DNA of 64,000 nt from Solibacillus sp. FSL W7-1464 (GCF_038004425.1 NZ_JBBORC010000001.1:1527001-1591000); one strand, 5' to 3'; counted from the stretch's first letter, positions 9,146-18,752 are shown. Program-made: numbers and translations. The notes: generated by a model from the sequence alone, not told the origin.

Positions 9146-9424
9146 ATGGAAATGAATTTGATTATAGTTGGTGTCATATTTTTATTATTAGGTTATTTAG
9201 TCGGTGTTAAAAAATTAACATGGCTATTAGCGGGGTATAATGAAAAGAGAGTAAAAGACAAAAATAAATTAGCGCTACTTGTCGGTGGAACTTTTGCTAT
9301 ATTAGGCATAGGAATCGCCATAAGCGGATTTGCAGGCATACAACAAGCAGAAACGATTATGTATGTTACAGTAGGCATCATTTTACTTGAATTAGTGTAT
9401 GTTAACGTAAAAATGGTTGAATAA
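9146..9424 (+). CDS. DUF3784-type small membrane protein
   Basis: A 92-residue protein with three membrane helices. The pattern GYLVGVKKLTWLLAGYN near the N-terminus fits the DUF3784 family, of unknown function. The ATG at 9146 follows AGGGGG at 9133-9138. An in-frame extension back to 8963 exists but overlaps the previous gene and lacks a ribosome site. Last gene of the XRE operon. Confidence 0.75.
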   Translation: MEMNLIIVGVIFLLLGYLVGVKKLTWLLAGYNEKRVKDKNKLALLVGGTFAILGIGIAISGFAGIQQAETIMYVTVGIILLELVYVNVKMVE

Positions 9425-9431
9425 ATTATAT

Positions 9432-9470
9432 TACCCGGCCCCTCTATTGCACTTAGGGAGCCGGGTATTT
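9432..9470. terminator. Bidirectional terminator between convergent genes
   Basis: TACCCGGC and GCCGGGTA flank an inner CCCT/AGGG stem, with T or A runs on both sides. It separates the + strand XRE operon from the minus-strand yndJ-like gene. Confidence 0.8.
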
Positions 9471-11020
9471 TATTGTTTCTGTATATTGTAATCAATGTGT
9501 AAAAACTTCATACCAAACAGTGTCATCTGATGAGTTGCGGTTAGGGTTCCTTGTTGTTCCTTAATTACAAAATACTCATGTAACGGCAATTTGAATAGAT
9601 AAGAGCCGAACGCCAAATACGTACCGGCATCGCCTTGTCCATCACTTGTAAGGTATAAAGCGCGGTCTTTTACGGAAAGCTGCAGTATACCGTGCATCGA
9701 AGAGAAGGGCAGGGGCAAAGCAATATTCATATACGTATTGGATGCATCATGATGCTGCGAATAGATCGCATTAAAAACTGGTTCGCCATTGATCGACCTG
9801 TGCCAGACGCGCGGCTTTTCCCGGCCATCTTGATGCGAATCAACTTGCCAAATTTCACCGTCCATCACAATCATTTTTGAGGAATACGGTAAATTCAGCT
9901 GCCCCATTTTCCTGCTAATGAACTGATACACAAAAGCAAAAGGTTTAAACCATGTTGCCCATCGAACTGATGCTTTTAAATCAAATTTCATAGTATCTTC
10001 ATAAAATTCATTAACCAATTCAGGAATTTCCTCTTTATTAACATAAGATGCCATATCATCGACCAGTCCGCGTGCCGGTTTGTTTTTTGAAGAAAATCGT
10101 CCCCGAATTTTGCTTATCGGGAATGTATAGTCCCTGTGATTTGTCGGTGGCAGCAAGAGACTCCAGGCGATTACTACAGCAATACCAAATCCAAAACAAT
10201 TTAACAGCCCGTGGAAGTCCAGCATACTTGGAATATCAACAAGATTCGTTCCTGTTAAATTGCTGTATGTGTATAAAAACGACCAAATAATTGTAAAGCA
10301 TAATGTCAAAAATGCCAGGCGAATGAAGAGACGCTGCACACGCGGCAATGGCCATTTCATAACGAAAAAACTAATGCTGAAAATGGCGATTACATATAAG
10401 CTGACCGAAATGATTTCAACGATCCTTGAAAAAGTTATCCCGACTGCTACGAGCATTGGTCCTGATGCGATGACGGCACAGCAAAACCTGAAATAGCGGG
10501 TCATATGATGACGCCCAATCAAACCGACTGTAATGCATAGCAGAAAGGCGGAGTAATGAAAATGAATAGCGGTCAGCCATGTAATAATCGGACTGAACCC
10601 TGTATCCAGTTGCAGATGGAATGCTAAAAACCATAGGCCACCCATCACAATATAAATTAGACCGATATCTATCATCATTTCAGCTGTATTGACAAAGCCT
10701 CTTCTCAAAAACCGGTTAATCCCATGGGAGGCAACAATAAGCGTACTTAGTAAGTAGGCAAGTACACAAAGCAGGATGAGGAAATCGTTTTGTGTAAAAT
10801 ACAGTATTGTAACTGCAAACTGACCGGTTGCTATAATGAGTCTTTGCCAATTTTTCAGCAAAACTAACTGTTCCAGCATGACTGGTACAAAGATAAGTTG
10901 AGCTAGCGTCAAATAATAATACATAGATGTGGGTTCGTTAAATAACAGAAGCCAAGCCATACAAACAAGGCCAATAATTGTTAAAGGTCTACTGAGCACA
11001 TGGCGTAAATTGACCAGCAT
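9470..11020 (-). CDS. yndJ: YndJ-like polytopic membrane protein
   Basis: A 516-residue protein. The first ~300 residues hold about nine membrane helices and the last ~200 form a soluble domain ending in a conserved-looking FVIKEQQGTLTATHQMTLFG segment. Length, topology and the company of a DoxX-like and a DUF4166 gene match B. subtilis yndJ. Its molecular function is unknown. The ATG at 11020 follows AAGGATG and overlaps the end of the DUF4166 gene by about 30 bases, so the three minus-strand genes form one operon. Confidence 0.8.
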   Translation of the reverse strand: MLVNLRHVLSRPLTIIGLVCMAWLLLFNEPTSMYYYLTLAQLIFVPVMLEQLVLLKNWQRLIIATGQFAVTILYFTQNDFLILLCVLAYLLSTLIVASHGINRFLRRGFVNTAEMMIDIGLIYIVMGGLWFLAFHLQLDTGFSPIITWLTAIHFHYSAFLLCITVGLIGRHHMTRYFRFCCAVIASGPMLVAVGITFSRIVEIISVSLYVIAIFSISFFVMKWPLPRVQRLFIRLAFLTLCFTIIWSFLYTYSNLTGTNLVDIPSMLDFHGLLNCFGFGIAVVIAWSLLLPPTNHRDYTFPISKIRGRFSSKNKPARGLVDDMASYVNKEEIPELVNEFYEDTMKFDLKASVRWATWFKPFAFVYQFISRKMGQLNLPYSSKMIVMDGEIWQVDSHQDGREKPRVWHRSINGEPVFNAIYSQHHDASNTYMNIALPLPFSSMHGILQLSVKDRALYLTSDGQGDAGTYLAFGSYLFKLPLHEYFVIKEQQGTLTATHQMTLFGMKFLHIDYNIQKQ

Positions 11021-11597
11021 ACATCATCATCCTTCCAATGAGATCATTATAAATGGAGACATGAATTGTATACACATCGAGCACATCATCATACCCTTCC
11101 GTTACAACAACTCGGCCTGTCAGTTTCTTTGGCAAGCCAACTTCTTTCTGACCGATTACGGCACGCTGTTCTGCGGAGCGGATCATTAAGGAACCCTCCT
11201 TTGTAACATCCATTTTTAAATCGGAGTAAAAGAGTGCAGGATCCCCTAAATAATCTTTTACGATTTCCCGTTCCAAATCGACTGTCATCGTCGCATTGAA
11301 CTTGCGTGTTGCGAGTGGAAAATGGAAAGTGCGCTCCCAATAGACTTCGGCTTCCTTATCATTGTTCATTCTTGCGGTATTCGTTATTGTAAACGGAATT
11401 TCTTTCCCGGACTCGGGAAAAAGGAAGTTTGTTTTCGTAAACAGTTGATACATCGGTCGTAAAAAACGTGGTCCTGAATGAATGACTTGCATTGTTCCTT
11501 GTGCATGAAAGGGTTGGCCAAATGGAAGGCGGTACCTTTCCTGCAGTTTTGGATGCAGCCTGTGAAAGTCTTTGGCCAGCAATGTTTCGTAAATCAT
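10989..11597 (-). CDS. yndH: DUF4166 protein, YndH-like
   Basis: A soluble protein of 202 residues beginning MIYETLLAKDFHRLHPKLQ, rich in beta-strand-like segments, fitting the DUF4166 family (YndH). Function unknown. The start at 11597 is one base after the upstream stop (TAATATG) and has AGAGGTG at the right distance. A longer frame reaching 11687 would lie inside the upstream gene and is not preferred. Confidence 0.78.
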   Translation of the reverse strand: MIYETLLAKDFHRLHPKLQERYRLPFGQPFHAQGTMQVIHSGPRFLRPMYQLFTKTNFLFPESGKEIPFTITNTARMNNDKEAEVYWERTFHFPLATRKFNATMTVDLEREIVKDYLGDPALFYSDLKMDVTKEGSLMIRSAEQRAVIGQKEVGLPKKLTGRVVVTEGYDDVLDVYTIHVSIYNDLIGRMMMYAGQFTPCAQ

Positions 11598-11598
11598 A

Positions 11599-12507
11599 TT
11601 AAGCACCTCTTTTTCGTTTGCAGAATCTTGCTGTCGGTAATTCTTTTGTAAGCAGTAAAGCAGTAATTGAAGCGATCCATAGACCAATGTTAAAGGTTAC
11701 GACATTAAATGGAGCCGTTGCTACTGAAGGAGCAGCAATAATTGCGCTGAATGTCAGCAATGGGAACAATAAAATTTGCGCCTTTAGCAGCAGCGGTTGT
11801 AATTTCGGTATTAAAAAGACTATTCCGATCGTCATCTCCAAAATACCTATCCAAATAATGGCCGTTGATGCTTGACCAAAAGTTAGCGGCGACAGTTTCA
11901 TCAGCAGATCAATTTCAAGCGGATGCTTCATCAATACTTTCGGAACGAGACCTTGGTAGAGCCATGTAAAACTGAACAGGAAGCAGAGTAAATAATAGCT
12001 GAAAAATCGCCGGTATTGGGTTGCCGGTTTTTCTCCGATTTCAATCCATCTTGCCAGTACATTAAAGCTTAGTGCAGTTGCCCAGCCGATAATAGGGCGG
12101 AACAGCAGATCAAACAATTGCCCAAATCGACCGAACCGGACGTCATAGTCATACTGGGTCAGAAAGGTTACACGGTCGCCATTCGGAATATATTGCCAAT
12201 AGCCGCGGCCTTCCTTAATCGGGGAAATCAGTTGCGGTGTCCCGAAATGGAGAGAGGAGGTTTTAACACCACTTGCTTTTTCATGTGTTCCTTTACTTTC
12301 ACCCCAACCTGCAATAGACATGCCCGGCATTATTTTAGTTTTATATGTAAAAGTTTGAGGCCCGTCCTCATGCTGTTTTTCATTGTAGGTGATGGATGTG
12401 AAACGTAAATCCCATTGTTCATGCAGAGCGGGCTGCTGTGTATAATGCCATACTTTTTCAATCGAGCTGTCTATTACGGTTTCCACATAAATCGGCTTTT
12501 TTTTCAA
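11599..12507 (-). CDS. yndG: SRPBCC (START-like) domain fused to a DoxX-like membrane domain, YndG-like
   Basis: About 302 residues. Residues 1-150 form a START/Bet v 1-like ligand-binding domain (ETVIDSSIEKVWHYTQQPALHEQWD is the typical SRPBCC opening). After it come about four membrane helices of the DoxX-like type, including IWIGILEMTIGIVFLIPK. The start is TTG at 12507 with GAGGAG at 12518-12523. First gene of yndG-yndH-yndJ. The lipid-binding-like module next to membrane proteins suggests work on a membrane lipid or quinone, which is inference only. Confidence 0.78.
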   Translation of the reverse strand: MKKKPIYVETVIDSSIEKVWHYTQQPALHEQWDLRFTSITYNEKQHEDGPQTFTYKTKIMPGMSIAGWGESKGTHEKASGVKTSSLHFGTPQLISPIKEGRGYWQYIPNGDRVTFLTQYDYDVRFGRFGQLFDLLFRPIIGWATALSFNVLARWIEIGEKPATQYRRFFSYYLLCFLFSFTWLYQGLVPKVLMKHPLEIDLLMKLSPLTFGQASTAIIWIGILEMTIGIVFLIPKLQPLLLKAQILLFPLLTFSAIIAAPSVATAPFNVVTFNIGLWIASITALLLTKELPTARFCKRKRGA

Positions 12508-12681
12508 GACATACAGCTCCTCTATCAAAATATATTCTACTCATTCATCATACCTTAATATGTCTTCTGGGATTAGTCAGAATTTAAAGTGAATGAATTT
12601 GCAGAATAAATGTTAATCTCTTACATTATCAAGTATTATAAGAATGGGTAGATCAAGTAACCGATTTTAAGGGAGGAAGCA

Positions 12682-13311
12682 ATGGACTTTATTTTGGATT
12701 ATAAGTGGTTTTTCCTTATTACTGCCGAAGTAGTTTTCTGGGTATGTGCGATTGCTTTTTTGCTGTTGCGCTATTGGTTTCAGCTGAAAAAGCTGAGCAT
12801 ATTCGTTTTTATTATTTTTATTGTGAATGATTTATGGATTGCACTATTGGCGTATTTCGATTATCAGCGAACAGGTGAATTTTCGATTTATCAAATTATT
12901 ATCGTTATCATTATTGTATACGCGATGACATTCGGGAAATCTGACTTTAAAAAGCTCGATGCCTTTATTAAAAGGTGGGTGGCTAAAAAACGGGGAGAGC
13001 CGATCGATAAATCACTCCAACCTGTTAAATTGTATGGGAAGGCTTATGCAATACAAGAATGGAAGCAATTTGCGTTACATTTCGTCGTTTTTATCATTGT
13101 TCATATAGGGTTTGCTATTGGAGTTGGCTTTTCAGACAGTTTGCAGCAAATACCACTGAGTGATTTTTTCGGAGTGTGGTTTGATGACGAGAGCGGAAAT
13201 TTCCCTTTCAACAATGAAGGAATCAATAAATTCAGTCAGGTATGGCTGATTATTCTTGCGATTGATTTTGTAATAACACTTTCGTACACATTATTTCCTA
13301 AAAAGAAATGA
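12682..13311 (+). CDS. Uncharacterised membrane protein
   Basis: A 209-residue protein with about five membrane helices, a basic cytoplasmic loop (FIKRWVAKKRGEP) and a C-terminal basic tail. I do not recognise a family. The ATG follows GGGAGGAAG. It stands alone, divergent from the yndG operon; the lipoprotein gene 95 bases downstream might be co-transcribed. Confidence 0.75.
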   Translation: MDFILDYKWFFLITAEVVFWVCAIAFLLLRYWFQLKKLSIFVFIIFIVNDLWIALLAYFDYQRTGEFSIYQIIIVIIIVYAMTFGKSDFKKLDAFIKRWVAKKRGEPIDKSLQPVKLYGKAYAIQEWKQFALHFVVFIIVHIGFAIGVGFSDSLQQIPLSDFFGVWFDDESGNFPFNNEGINKFSQVWLIILAIDFVITLSYTLFPKKK

Positions 13312-13405
13312 TCGAAGTGATAAATAAAATACGGCAAATTTAAGATGTAGAATTTAACTAAATGTTTTTGAATAAAACGAAGCGAACCAAGGAAGGGGAC
13401 GTAAC

Positions 13406-13792
13406 TTGAAAAAATTATTATCATTAATGTTTGTTACAGCAATACTTTTAGCGGCTTGCAACTCCTCGGAAATGAGTATTACCCAAGTGCAAAAGATTCC
13501 TCCAAAAGTGCAGGAGAGTATTGATTTTCTGGATAAGGATGACAAGTTACAGGTCGTTAATGACAGTAAAAGCGATGTGAAGTATATTATTATTCAATCT
13601 GCAGGAACAGTAACAGCTGAACTTGAAGAGAGAGAAAACATATTGGATATAAAATTGGATACCGAAAATGAAACAAATAGCGAATTGAAACAACACGTTT
13701 TTAAAGTTACTCGTGGTGATGCACAATATGACTCAATCAATGTAAAAATAAATGGCCAAGATACGCCTATAGATAATTCCACTGGGTTTTAA
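13406..13792 (+). CDS. Small lipoprotein of unknown function
   Basis: A 128-residue precursor with a signal peptide ending in the lipobox LLAAC (Cys about residue 18). The mature part is acidic and beta-rich, with no motif I recognise. The start is TTG at 13406 after GGAAGGGG. Exported and lipid-anchored on the outer face of the membrane by inference from the lipobox. Confidence 0.75.
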   Translation: MKKLLSLMFVTAILLAACNSSEMSITQVQKIPPKVQESIDFLDKDDKLQVVNDSKSDVKYIIIQSAGTVTAELEERENILDIKLDTENETNSELKQHVFKVTRGDAQYDSINVKINGQDTPIDNSTGF

Positions 13793-13821
13793 AAAGACGG
13801 TTAGGTTAGATGGAGGAAATT

Positions 13822-13899
13822 TTGAAGAAATTAAAATTAGTGTTTGTACTACTAATTTCAGTTTTAATTGTAAGTGGATGTAATCGTAATTCACCATAG
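13822..13899 (+). pseudogene. 25-residue lipoprotein signal peptide, probably a truncated gene
   Basis: TTG at 13822 after GGAGG (13812-13816) encodes a complete lipoprotein signal peptide with lipobox VSGC, then stops five residues later at 13897. In another frame the next bases read IEIYEEMKEQD and then a stop at about 13929, which looks like the C-terminus of a coding sequence. A frameshift or small deletion in a short lipoprotein gene is the simplest reading; a true 25-residue lipopeptide precursor is possible. Confidence 0.5.
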
Positions 13900-13962
13900 A
13901 AATTTATGAAGAAATGAAGGAACAAGATTAAATTTGCGTATAGAGCTTTATAAATATGAAAT

Positions 13963-14002
13963 AAAAATCCCTTTTGATTCTACTGTTCAAAAGGGATTTT
14001 CT
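13963..14002. terminator. Bidirectional terminator
   Basis: AAAATCCCTTTTGA pairs perfectly with TCAAAAGGGATTTT across a nine-base loop, between the lipoprotein fragment and the convergent phosphodiesterase gene. Confidence 0.85.
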
Positions 14003-14039
14003 ATACATAACTATTAAAGGAGAAGCTTTCTTGGCAATT

Positions 14040-15326
14040 TTATCGCATAAAAATTTCAGTCAATGCTCTGCCATCTGTATTACCAAAGTCCAACTCTAAA
14101 ATATGCGCAATGGTCGGACCGATATCAACGACACATGCTTCGCCAATTGCTGAGCCGGCTTTCACACCGGTTCCTGAAATAATCAGGTTGCTCGTATAAT
14201 CGGGTTTGTCAGGAGAGTACCCATGTGTCGCATACTTTTTGCCGAGTGCATGTAAGTCTACAACAGCTTCCTGTAAATGGTCATCTTCAAAAGCATAGCC
14301 TTCTTTTGCTTCAATCATATAGCGGAACTTACTGGCTACATGAAATTCCTGCAATTCCTCCGTACGCAAAATCGCTTCGATTCCATAAGATTCTTTCCGT
14401 GCAGCATCCTGTAAAATTTTAAGGGCGATATGTTCTGCTTCTGCATCACCTGGTTGTATATGCAAATAAGCGGCCCCACCGGCACTTTGAATATATGCGC
14501 GCCAATGCCATTTGCCATTTTCCTCATAAATAAGGCCTTCCTCGTATAAAATCCGATTTAGATACACTTTGTACTGAACATCGAGCTGACTATGGTCTCC
14601 GACAATTATAAAAGTCGTTTCTTCATAAATATCCGCATCGATTGTCGCCTGGATGAGCTCTCCAATCCGGCGATCCATCCGTTCAATGACTTCTTCAATA
14701 TGAGGTCCCTTTGTTCCATGTAAATGCTTCGTATCATCGAGATCAATTAAATGCATTAAAAGTAAATTCGGCTTTTTCCTTTTAATCGTATCTACTGCAC
14801 ATAGCGTTGTGAAATCATCCAAATACGGCTGCTGAATCCCTTGCCGAACTTTTCCGTACTTGATTTCCATTTGCATCGTAAACAATTTACTGCCGCTTTT
14901 CAGTATTTTTAATGCCTGGTTTTCATTTTTGATCGCTTTTATTTCAGGAATATTAAAGTTAATATCCGCTTTTCCTGATACCGGCCACAAAAGCCCGGCA
15001 GTTGTAAGTCCTTTTTTTCGAGCTGCCTCATATACAGTCGGAGCTTGAATATCACTGCGGAACCAGTGCCATTTCTGATCGTCTTCCGGCACGAACGGCT
15101 GAAACGGATTGTTATGGAAAACCCCGTGCCGGTCAGGATAAACACCTGTCACATAGGAACTGTGTATGACATAGGTAAGGGTAGGGTACACACTTTTTAA
15201 TAGATTTGTGGAAGCACCCCGTTCAATCAGTTTTGCTAAATTCGGTTTCGATGCTGCACTTTCCCAATTATCTTTAGAAAAGGCATCATATGAAACGACA
15301 ATTACATACTTATTATTTTTATTCAT
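14040..15326 (-). CDS. Alkaline phosphatase-superfamily nucleotide pyrophosphatase/phosphodiesterase
   Basis: A 428-residue metal-dependent phosphohydrolase. The N-terminal VVSYDAF supplies the first metal aspartate. The nucleophile threonine sits in YPTLTYVIHSSYVTGVYPDRHG, a form typical of the type I phosphodiesterase/NPP family. DLDDTKHLHG and VGDHSQ carry later metal ligands. There is no signal peptide, so it is cytoplasmic. ATG follows AGGGTGA and lies four bases after the stop of the UMF1 transporter gene, so both are one transcription unit. The substrate is unknown. Confidence 0.88.
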   Translation of the reverse strand: MNKNNKYVIVVSYDAFSKDNWESAASKPNLAKLIERGASTNLLKSVYPTLTYVIHSSYVTGVYPDRHGVFHNNPFQPFVPEDDQKWHWFRSDIQAPTVYEAARKKGLTTAGLLWPVSGKADINFNIPEIKAIKNENQALKILKSGSKLFTMQMEIKYGKVRQGIQQPYLDDFTTLCAVDTIKRKKPNLLLMHLIDLDDTKHLHGTKGPHIEEVIERMDRRIGELIQATIDADIYEETTFIIVGDHSQLDVQYKVYLNRILYEEGLIYEENGKWHWRAYIQSAGGAAYLHIQPGDAEAEHIALKILQDAARKESYGIEAILRTEELQEFHVASKFRYMIEAKEGYAFEDDHLQEAVVDLHALGKKYATHGYSPDKPDYTSNLIISGTGVKAGSAIGEACVVDIGPTIAHILELDFGNTDGRALTEIFMR

Positions 15327-15330
15327 TCGA

Positions 15331-16578
15331 TCACCCTGTTACTTTAGTTTGTTCATGCGCATCTTTTGGCAGCATTAAAAAGACAATGAGTCCGATGATG
15401 AATAGTGGGATAATTGATAAAATACTGTACCGGGCATCACCGGTCATCGTTGTTGTAAGTGCCATTAAAAAAGGACCGATAATCGCCGCAAACTTCCCGA
15501 AAATATTATAGAAACCGAAAAATTCATTGGAGCGTTCTTTCGGAATAATTTTCCCGTAATAAGAACGGCTGAGTGCCTGAATCCCGCCTTGTGCAGATCC
15601 AATCATAATCCCTAAAATAAAGATATGCCACAGTTCCGAAATGAAAAAGGCAGCGATACAGGCAATGACATAAGTCGTTATCCCGACAATAATTAGTGCC
15701 CGTGTCGAATATTTTTTTGCAAGCGATCCATAAAGCAGGGCAAACGGGAACGCTACGATTTGAATAACGAGTAAAATGGCCAAGAGCATAAATGTATTCA
15801 GCCCGTCGGAGCCTAAAACACTTGTCGCGTACGGAACAACCATTTTTATAATTGTATCGACACCATCGATATAGCAGAAATAGGCGATGAGAAACATGAA
15901 TACTATTTTATAGTCTTTAATATTTGAGAAGGTTTGACCTAATCGTTTGAAACTATTGCCGATCGGATTCGGTTCGGGTTCGATATAGTGGCGCTGTTTG
16001 ACGTCTTTAATCATCGGAATCGTCAGTAATCCCCACCATAGCGCGGTGATACAAAATCCGATTTGATAACCGATCGCTGCATCCATTCCCATGATTAAGA
16101 TGACGACTAAACTAATTCCAAATGGAATGACACTTGAAATATAGCCGAAAGCAAAGCCGGATGAGGATACTTTATCCATTTTCTCATCTGTCGTCACATC
16201 GACCAGGAAAGAATCATAGAAAATATTAGCGCCGGCAAAGCCGATACATGAAAGAATATACATGACGATTAATAGCTGCCATTGCCCGCTATCCGGAGAA
16301 ATAAATGTAAAGGAAAGAGTAGAAATAATTCCGACTAACGCAAAAAATGTGAAGAAACGTTTTTTCTTGTCCTTATAATCTGCAAAGGCTCCTAATATAG
16401 GACTAAGAACGGCGACAAGTATACTTGCGAGTGAATTGAAATAGCCTAAATCCATATTATTCACACCTTGAAACATCCCGAAGACAATAGGGAAAAGGGC
16501 GGTAGTAATCGCAATGGAATAAGCAGAATTCCCGCAATCGTATAAAATCCAGGACTTTTCTTCTTTTGTCAGCTTCAT
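15331..16578 (-). CDS. UMF1/Atg22-like MFS transporter
   Basis: Twelve-helix major facilitator of about 415 residues. The opening KSWILYDCGNSAYSI is characteristic of the UMF1 (Atg22-like) group, whose eukaryotic relatives export amino acids from the vacuole. I set the start at the ATG at 16578, ten bases after GGGAGG; an ATG two codons earlier (16584) is too close. Co-transcribed with the phosphodiesterase. A linked role, transporter plus hydrolysis of its cargo, is possible but unproven. Confidence 0.85.
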   Translation of the reverse strand: MKLTKEEKSWILYDCGNSAYSIAITTALFPIVFGMFQGVNNMDLGYFNSLASILVAVLSPILGAFADYKDKKKRFFTFFALVGIISTLSFTFISPDSGQWQLLIVMYILSCIGFAGANIFYDSFLVDVTTDEKMDKVSSSGFAFGYISSVIPFGISLVVILIMGMDAAIGYQIGFCITALWWGLLTIPMIKDVKQRHYIEPEPNPIGNSFKRLGQTFSNIKDYKIVFMFLIAYFCYIDGVDTIIKMVVPYATSVLGSDGLNTFMLLAILLVIQIVAFPFALLYGSLAKKYSTRALIIVGITTYVIACIAAFFISELWHIFILGIMIGSAQGGIQALSRSYYGKIIPKERSNEFFGFYNIFGKFAAIIGPFLMALTTTMTGDARYSILSIIPLFIIGLIVFLMLPKDAHEQTKVTG

Positions 16579-16732
16579 TAACATAAAACCTCCCAACCTA
16601 CTATTTTCAGTCATTATACCATTATCTTGAAATTGATAAGGGAAACCATACAGAAATTTCATATTAAAGAAATATTCTTTACGCAAACTCTGTATAATGG
16701 AAGTTATCTCTAAAATTTTTAGGAGGCGGGCT

Positions 16733-17905
16733 ATGGCAAGGATTTTCAGCTATTTTCATCCACTTGTATGGATTATATTAAGTGGCACGATTTTTGTACG
16801 GACTGCAAGCTTCATGGCAATCCCGTTTTTAGCTTTATATTTACATAATGAACTTCAAGCCTCGCCTTTACTAATCGGGGTTACAATTGGGATCGCGCCT
16901 CTGTTTTCAACATTCGGCGGGTTAATCGGCGGCTATTTGACCGATCGATTCGGACGAAAAGCGGTCATTATTATTACGGTCTTTATATGGAGCCTTACAT
17001 TTGTTGGATTTGCGTTAGCTCCTTCAGCTGTTTACTTTGTCGTGTTGAATGCGGTGAACGGGCTATGCCGCTCATTTTTTGAACCGGGTACCCAAGCACT
17101 GATGATTGATTTTACGGAGGATGCCAAAAAAAGACGGTTATTTTCAGTACGATACACGGCCATAAATATTGCGGCTGTTATGGGCCCATTGCTCGGTGTG
17201 TGGGTCGCAAGCTTATCAAGCCCGGCGACACCGTTTTTGATTACCGGCATCATGTATGCGTTGTATGGAATTTTTTTACTTGTCGTATTAAAACGTTATG
17301 AAATGAAGCAAAAAAGACTGAGCTCAACTCAACAGATCCGAACACTGTTACAAGCGGTTTTCCATGATCAGAAGCTGCTGCTGTTTATCGCGGGAGGCAT
17401 TTTGATTACGGTCGGTTATTCCCAGTTCAACTCAACACTTCCCCAATTTATTAATATGAATGTGGAGGATGGGGTGAAGCTCTTTTCTTATGTGATCGTC
17501 GCAAACTCCATTACAGTGCTGGCATTTCAGCTGCCTTTAACCGTTTTAAGTGAAAAAATTTCAATTTACAGTTCGCTGAAGATCGGCGTCGTCATTTTTG
17601 CGGTTGGATTATTTCTGTTTGGTGTTTCCGACAGCTCTTGGATGTTCATTGCGAGTATGATTGTGTTTTCAGTTGGTGAGATTTTCTGTTTCCCGATGAT
17701 GAATGCAGTTATTGAGGAGATTGCACCTGAGGATCAGAAGGGAACATATCTTGGTGCGTCACAGTTTAAAAATATCGGAGGCTTTGTCGGACCGATTATC
17801 GGTGGCTGGCTGTTAACGGTTTATATCGATTATATGTTTGCGATTATTTCATTAATCATGCTTTGCAGTATTTTTATATATAACCGGGCTAAAAGACTGA
17901 TTTGA
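16733..17905 (+). CDS. MDR-type MFS transporter
   Basis: About 390 residues and twelve membrane helices, with the MFS motif A variant GGYLTDRFGRKAV between helices 2 and 3. It belongs with drug-efflux-type facilitators of Bacillales; the substrate is unknown. ATG at 16733 follows AGGAGG at 16721-16726; upstream in-frame codons lack a ribosome site. Divergent from the UMF1/phosphodiesterase operon, with about 155 bases between. Confidence 0.87.
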   Translation: MARIFSYFHPLVWIILSGTIFVRTASFMAIPFLALYLHNELQASPLLIGVTIGIAPLFSTFGGLIGGYLTDRFGRKAVIIITVFIWSLTFVGFALAPSAVYFVVLNAVNGLCRSFFEPGTQALMIDFTEDAKKRRLFSVRYTAINIAAVMGPLLGVWVASLSSPATPFLITGIMYALYGIFLLVVLKRYEMKQKRLSSTQQIRTLLQAVFHDQKLLLFIAGGILITVGYSQFNSTLPQFINMNVEDGVKLFSYVIVANSITVLAFQLPLTVLSEKISIYSSLKIGVVIFAVGLFLFGVSDSSWMFIASMIVFSVGEIFCFPMMNAVIEEIAPEDQKGTYLGASQFKNIGGFVGPIIGGWLLTVYIDYMFAIISLIMLCSIFIYNRAKRLI

Positions 17906-18078
17906 AAAGTTGAACTACCAACAAGTAATAAAACAAAAGTGCTGCTCATAAAGTGAAGAAGATTACACTCATGAAAAAACTTGATTAATAGAACTACGTT
18001 AAGTACAATGAACACTTTGAATACATAAGAAGTGCGCGGTAAATTCCGTTAAAGGCTTTACAACAATGAGGTGACAAC

Positions 18079-18744
18079 ATGAAAGGTCGAACACATTTAA
18101 CAATTGGTTTAGGGATCGGGGCAGTGGCATCTGTCAGTCAGGAACCTGAAATGATTCCGGTCGTTTTAGCTGTTTCCGCGGTAGCTTCGCTTGCTCCGGA
18201 TCTGGACGGAAACAATCTGTTGAATAAACATGTAACGAAAACGGCGAAACAAATAAAAAAGGGCGGACAAATGGTCGGCGGAATCATAATGATTCTTTCC
18301 TTGGCGGCGTACGTAAATCTTTTGCCTTTTCTGGATGGGGAATGGTTTACTCAACAGAATAAGCTGCTGTTTTTAGCATTGGGCGCCATTATTATCGCAT
18401 TATCCATGAGAAGTCAGGAAACGTTGAAAAATATTTTAATGACTATTTTAAGTTTCTTTCTTCTGTATTATGCAGTTACCGACGAGTTGTGGTGGCTCGT
18501 ACTGTTTGCTGTATACATTGGGGCAGCGGGCTGGTTCCCGCATCGAGGGTTTACTCATACAATTTGGTCGGTAGTGTTTTGGGCATACATGTCCCATCTG
18601 CTGGAAGTGAGTACAGGCGCGGAAAATTTAGCGATCATCTCTACTATGGCTTATTTATCTCATATTTTAGGGGATATGATGACGAAAAAAGGAGTTAAGT
18701 TTCTCGCTCCGATTACGAATAAAGTCTTTAAAATACGAATATAG
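18079..18744 (+). CDS. YdjM-type membrane-bound metal-dependent hydrolase
   Basis: A 221-residue protein of the YdjM/DUF457 family. Conserved metal-ligand candidates are the early THL, LAPDLDG, HRGFTHT and the late SHILGDMMT. Four to five membrane helices lie between them. In known relatives activity and substrate are poorly defined. ATG follows GAGGTGA. Monocistronic, with a terminator just after it. Confidence 0.88.
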   Translation: MKGRTHLTIGLGIGAVASVSQEPEMIPVVLAVSAVASLAPDLDGNNLLNKHVTKTAKQIKKGGQMVGGIIMILSLAAYVNLLPFLDGEWFTQQNKLLFLALGAIIIALSMRSQETLKNILMTILSFFLLYYAVTDELWWLVLFAVYIGAAGWFPHRGFTHTIWSVVFWAYMSHLLEVSTGAENLAIISTMAYLSHILGDMMTKKGVKFLAPITNKVFKIRI

Positions 18745-18752
18745 ATTTTAAG

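Noticed and set aside
9692-11189. Plus-strand open frames opposite yndJ and yndH, and similar antisense frames throughout
   Set aside because: They lack ribosome sites and family similarity and merely mirror strongly supported genes on the other strand.
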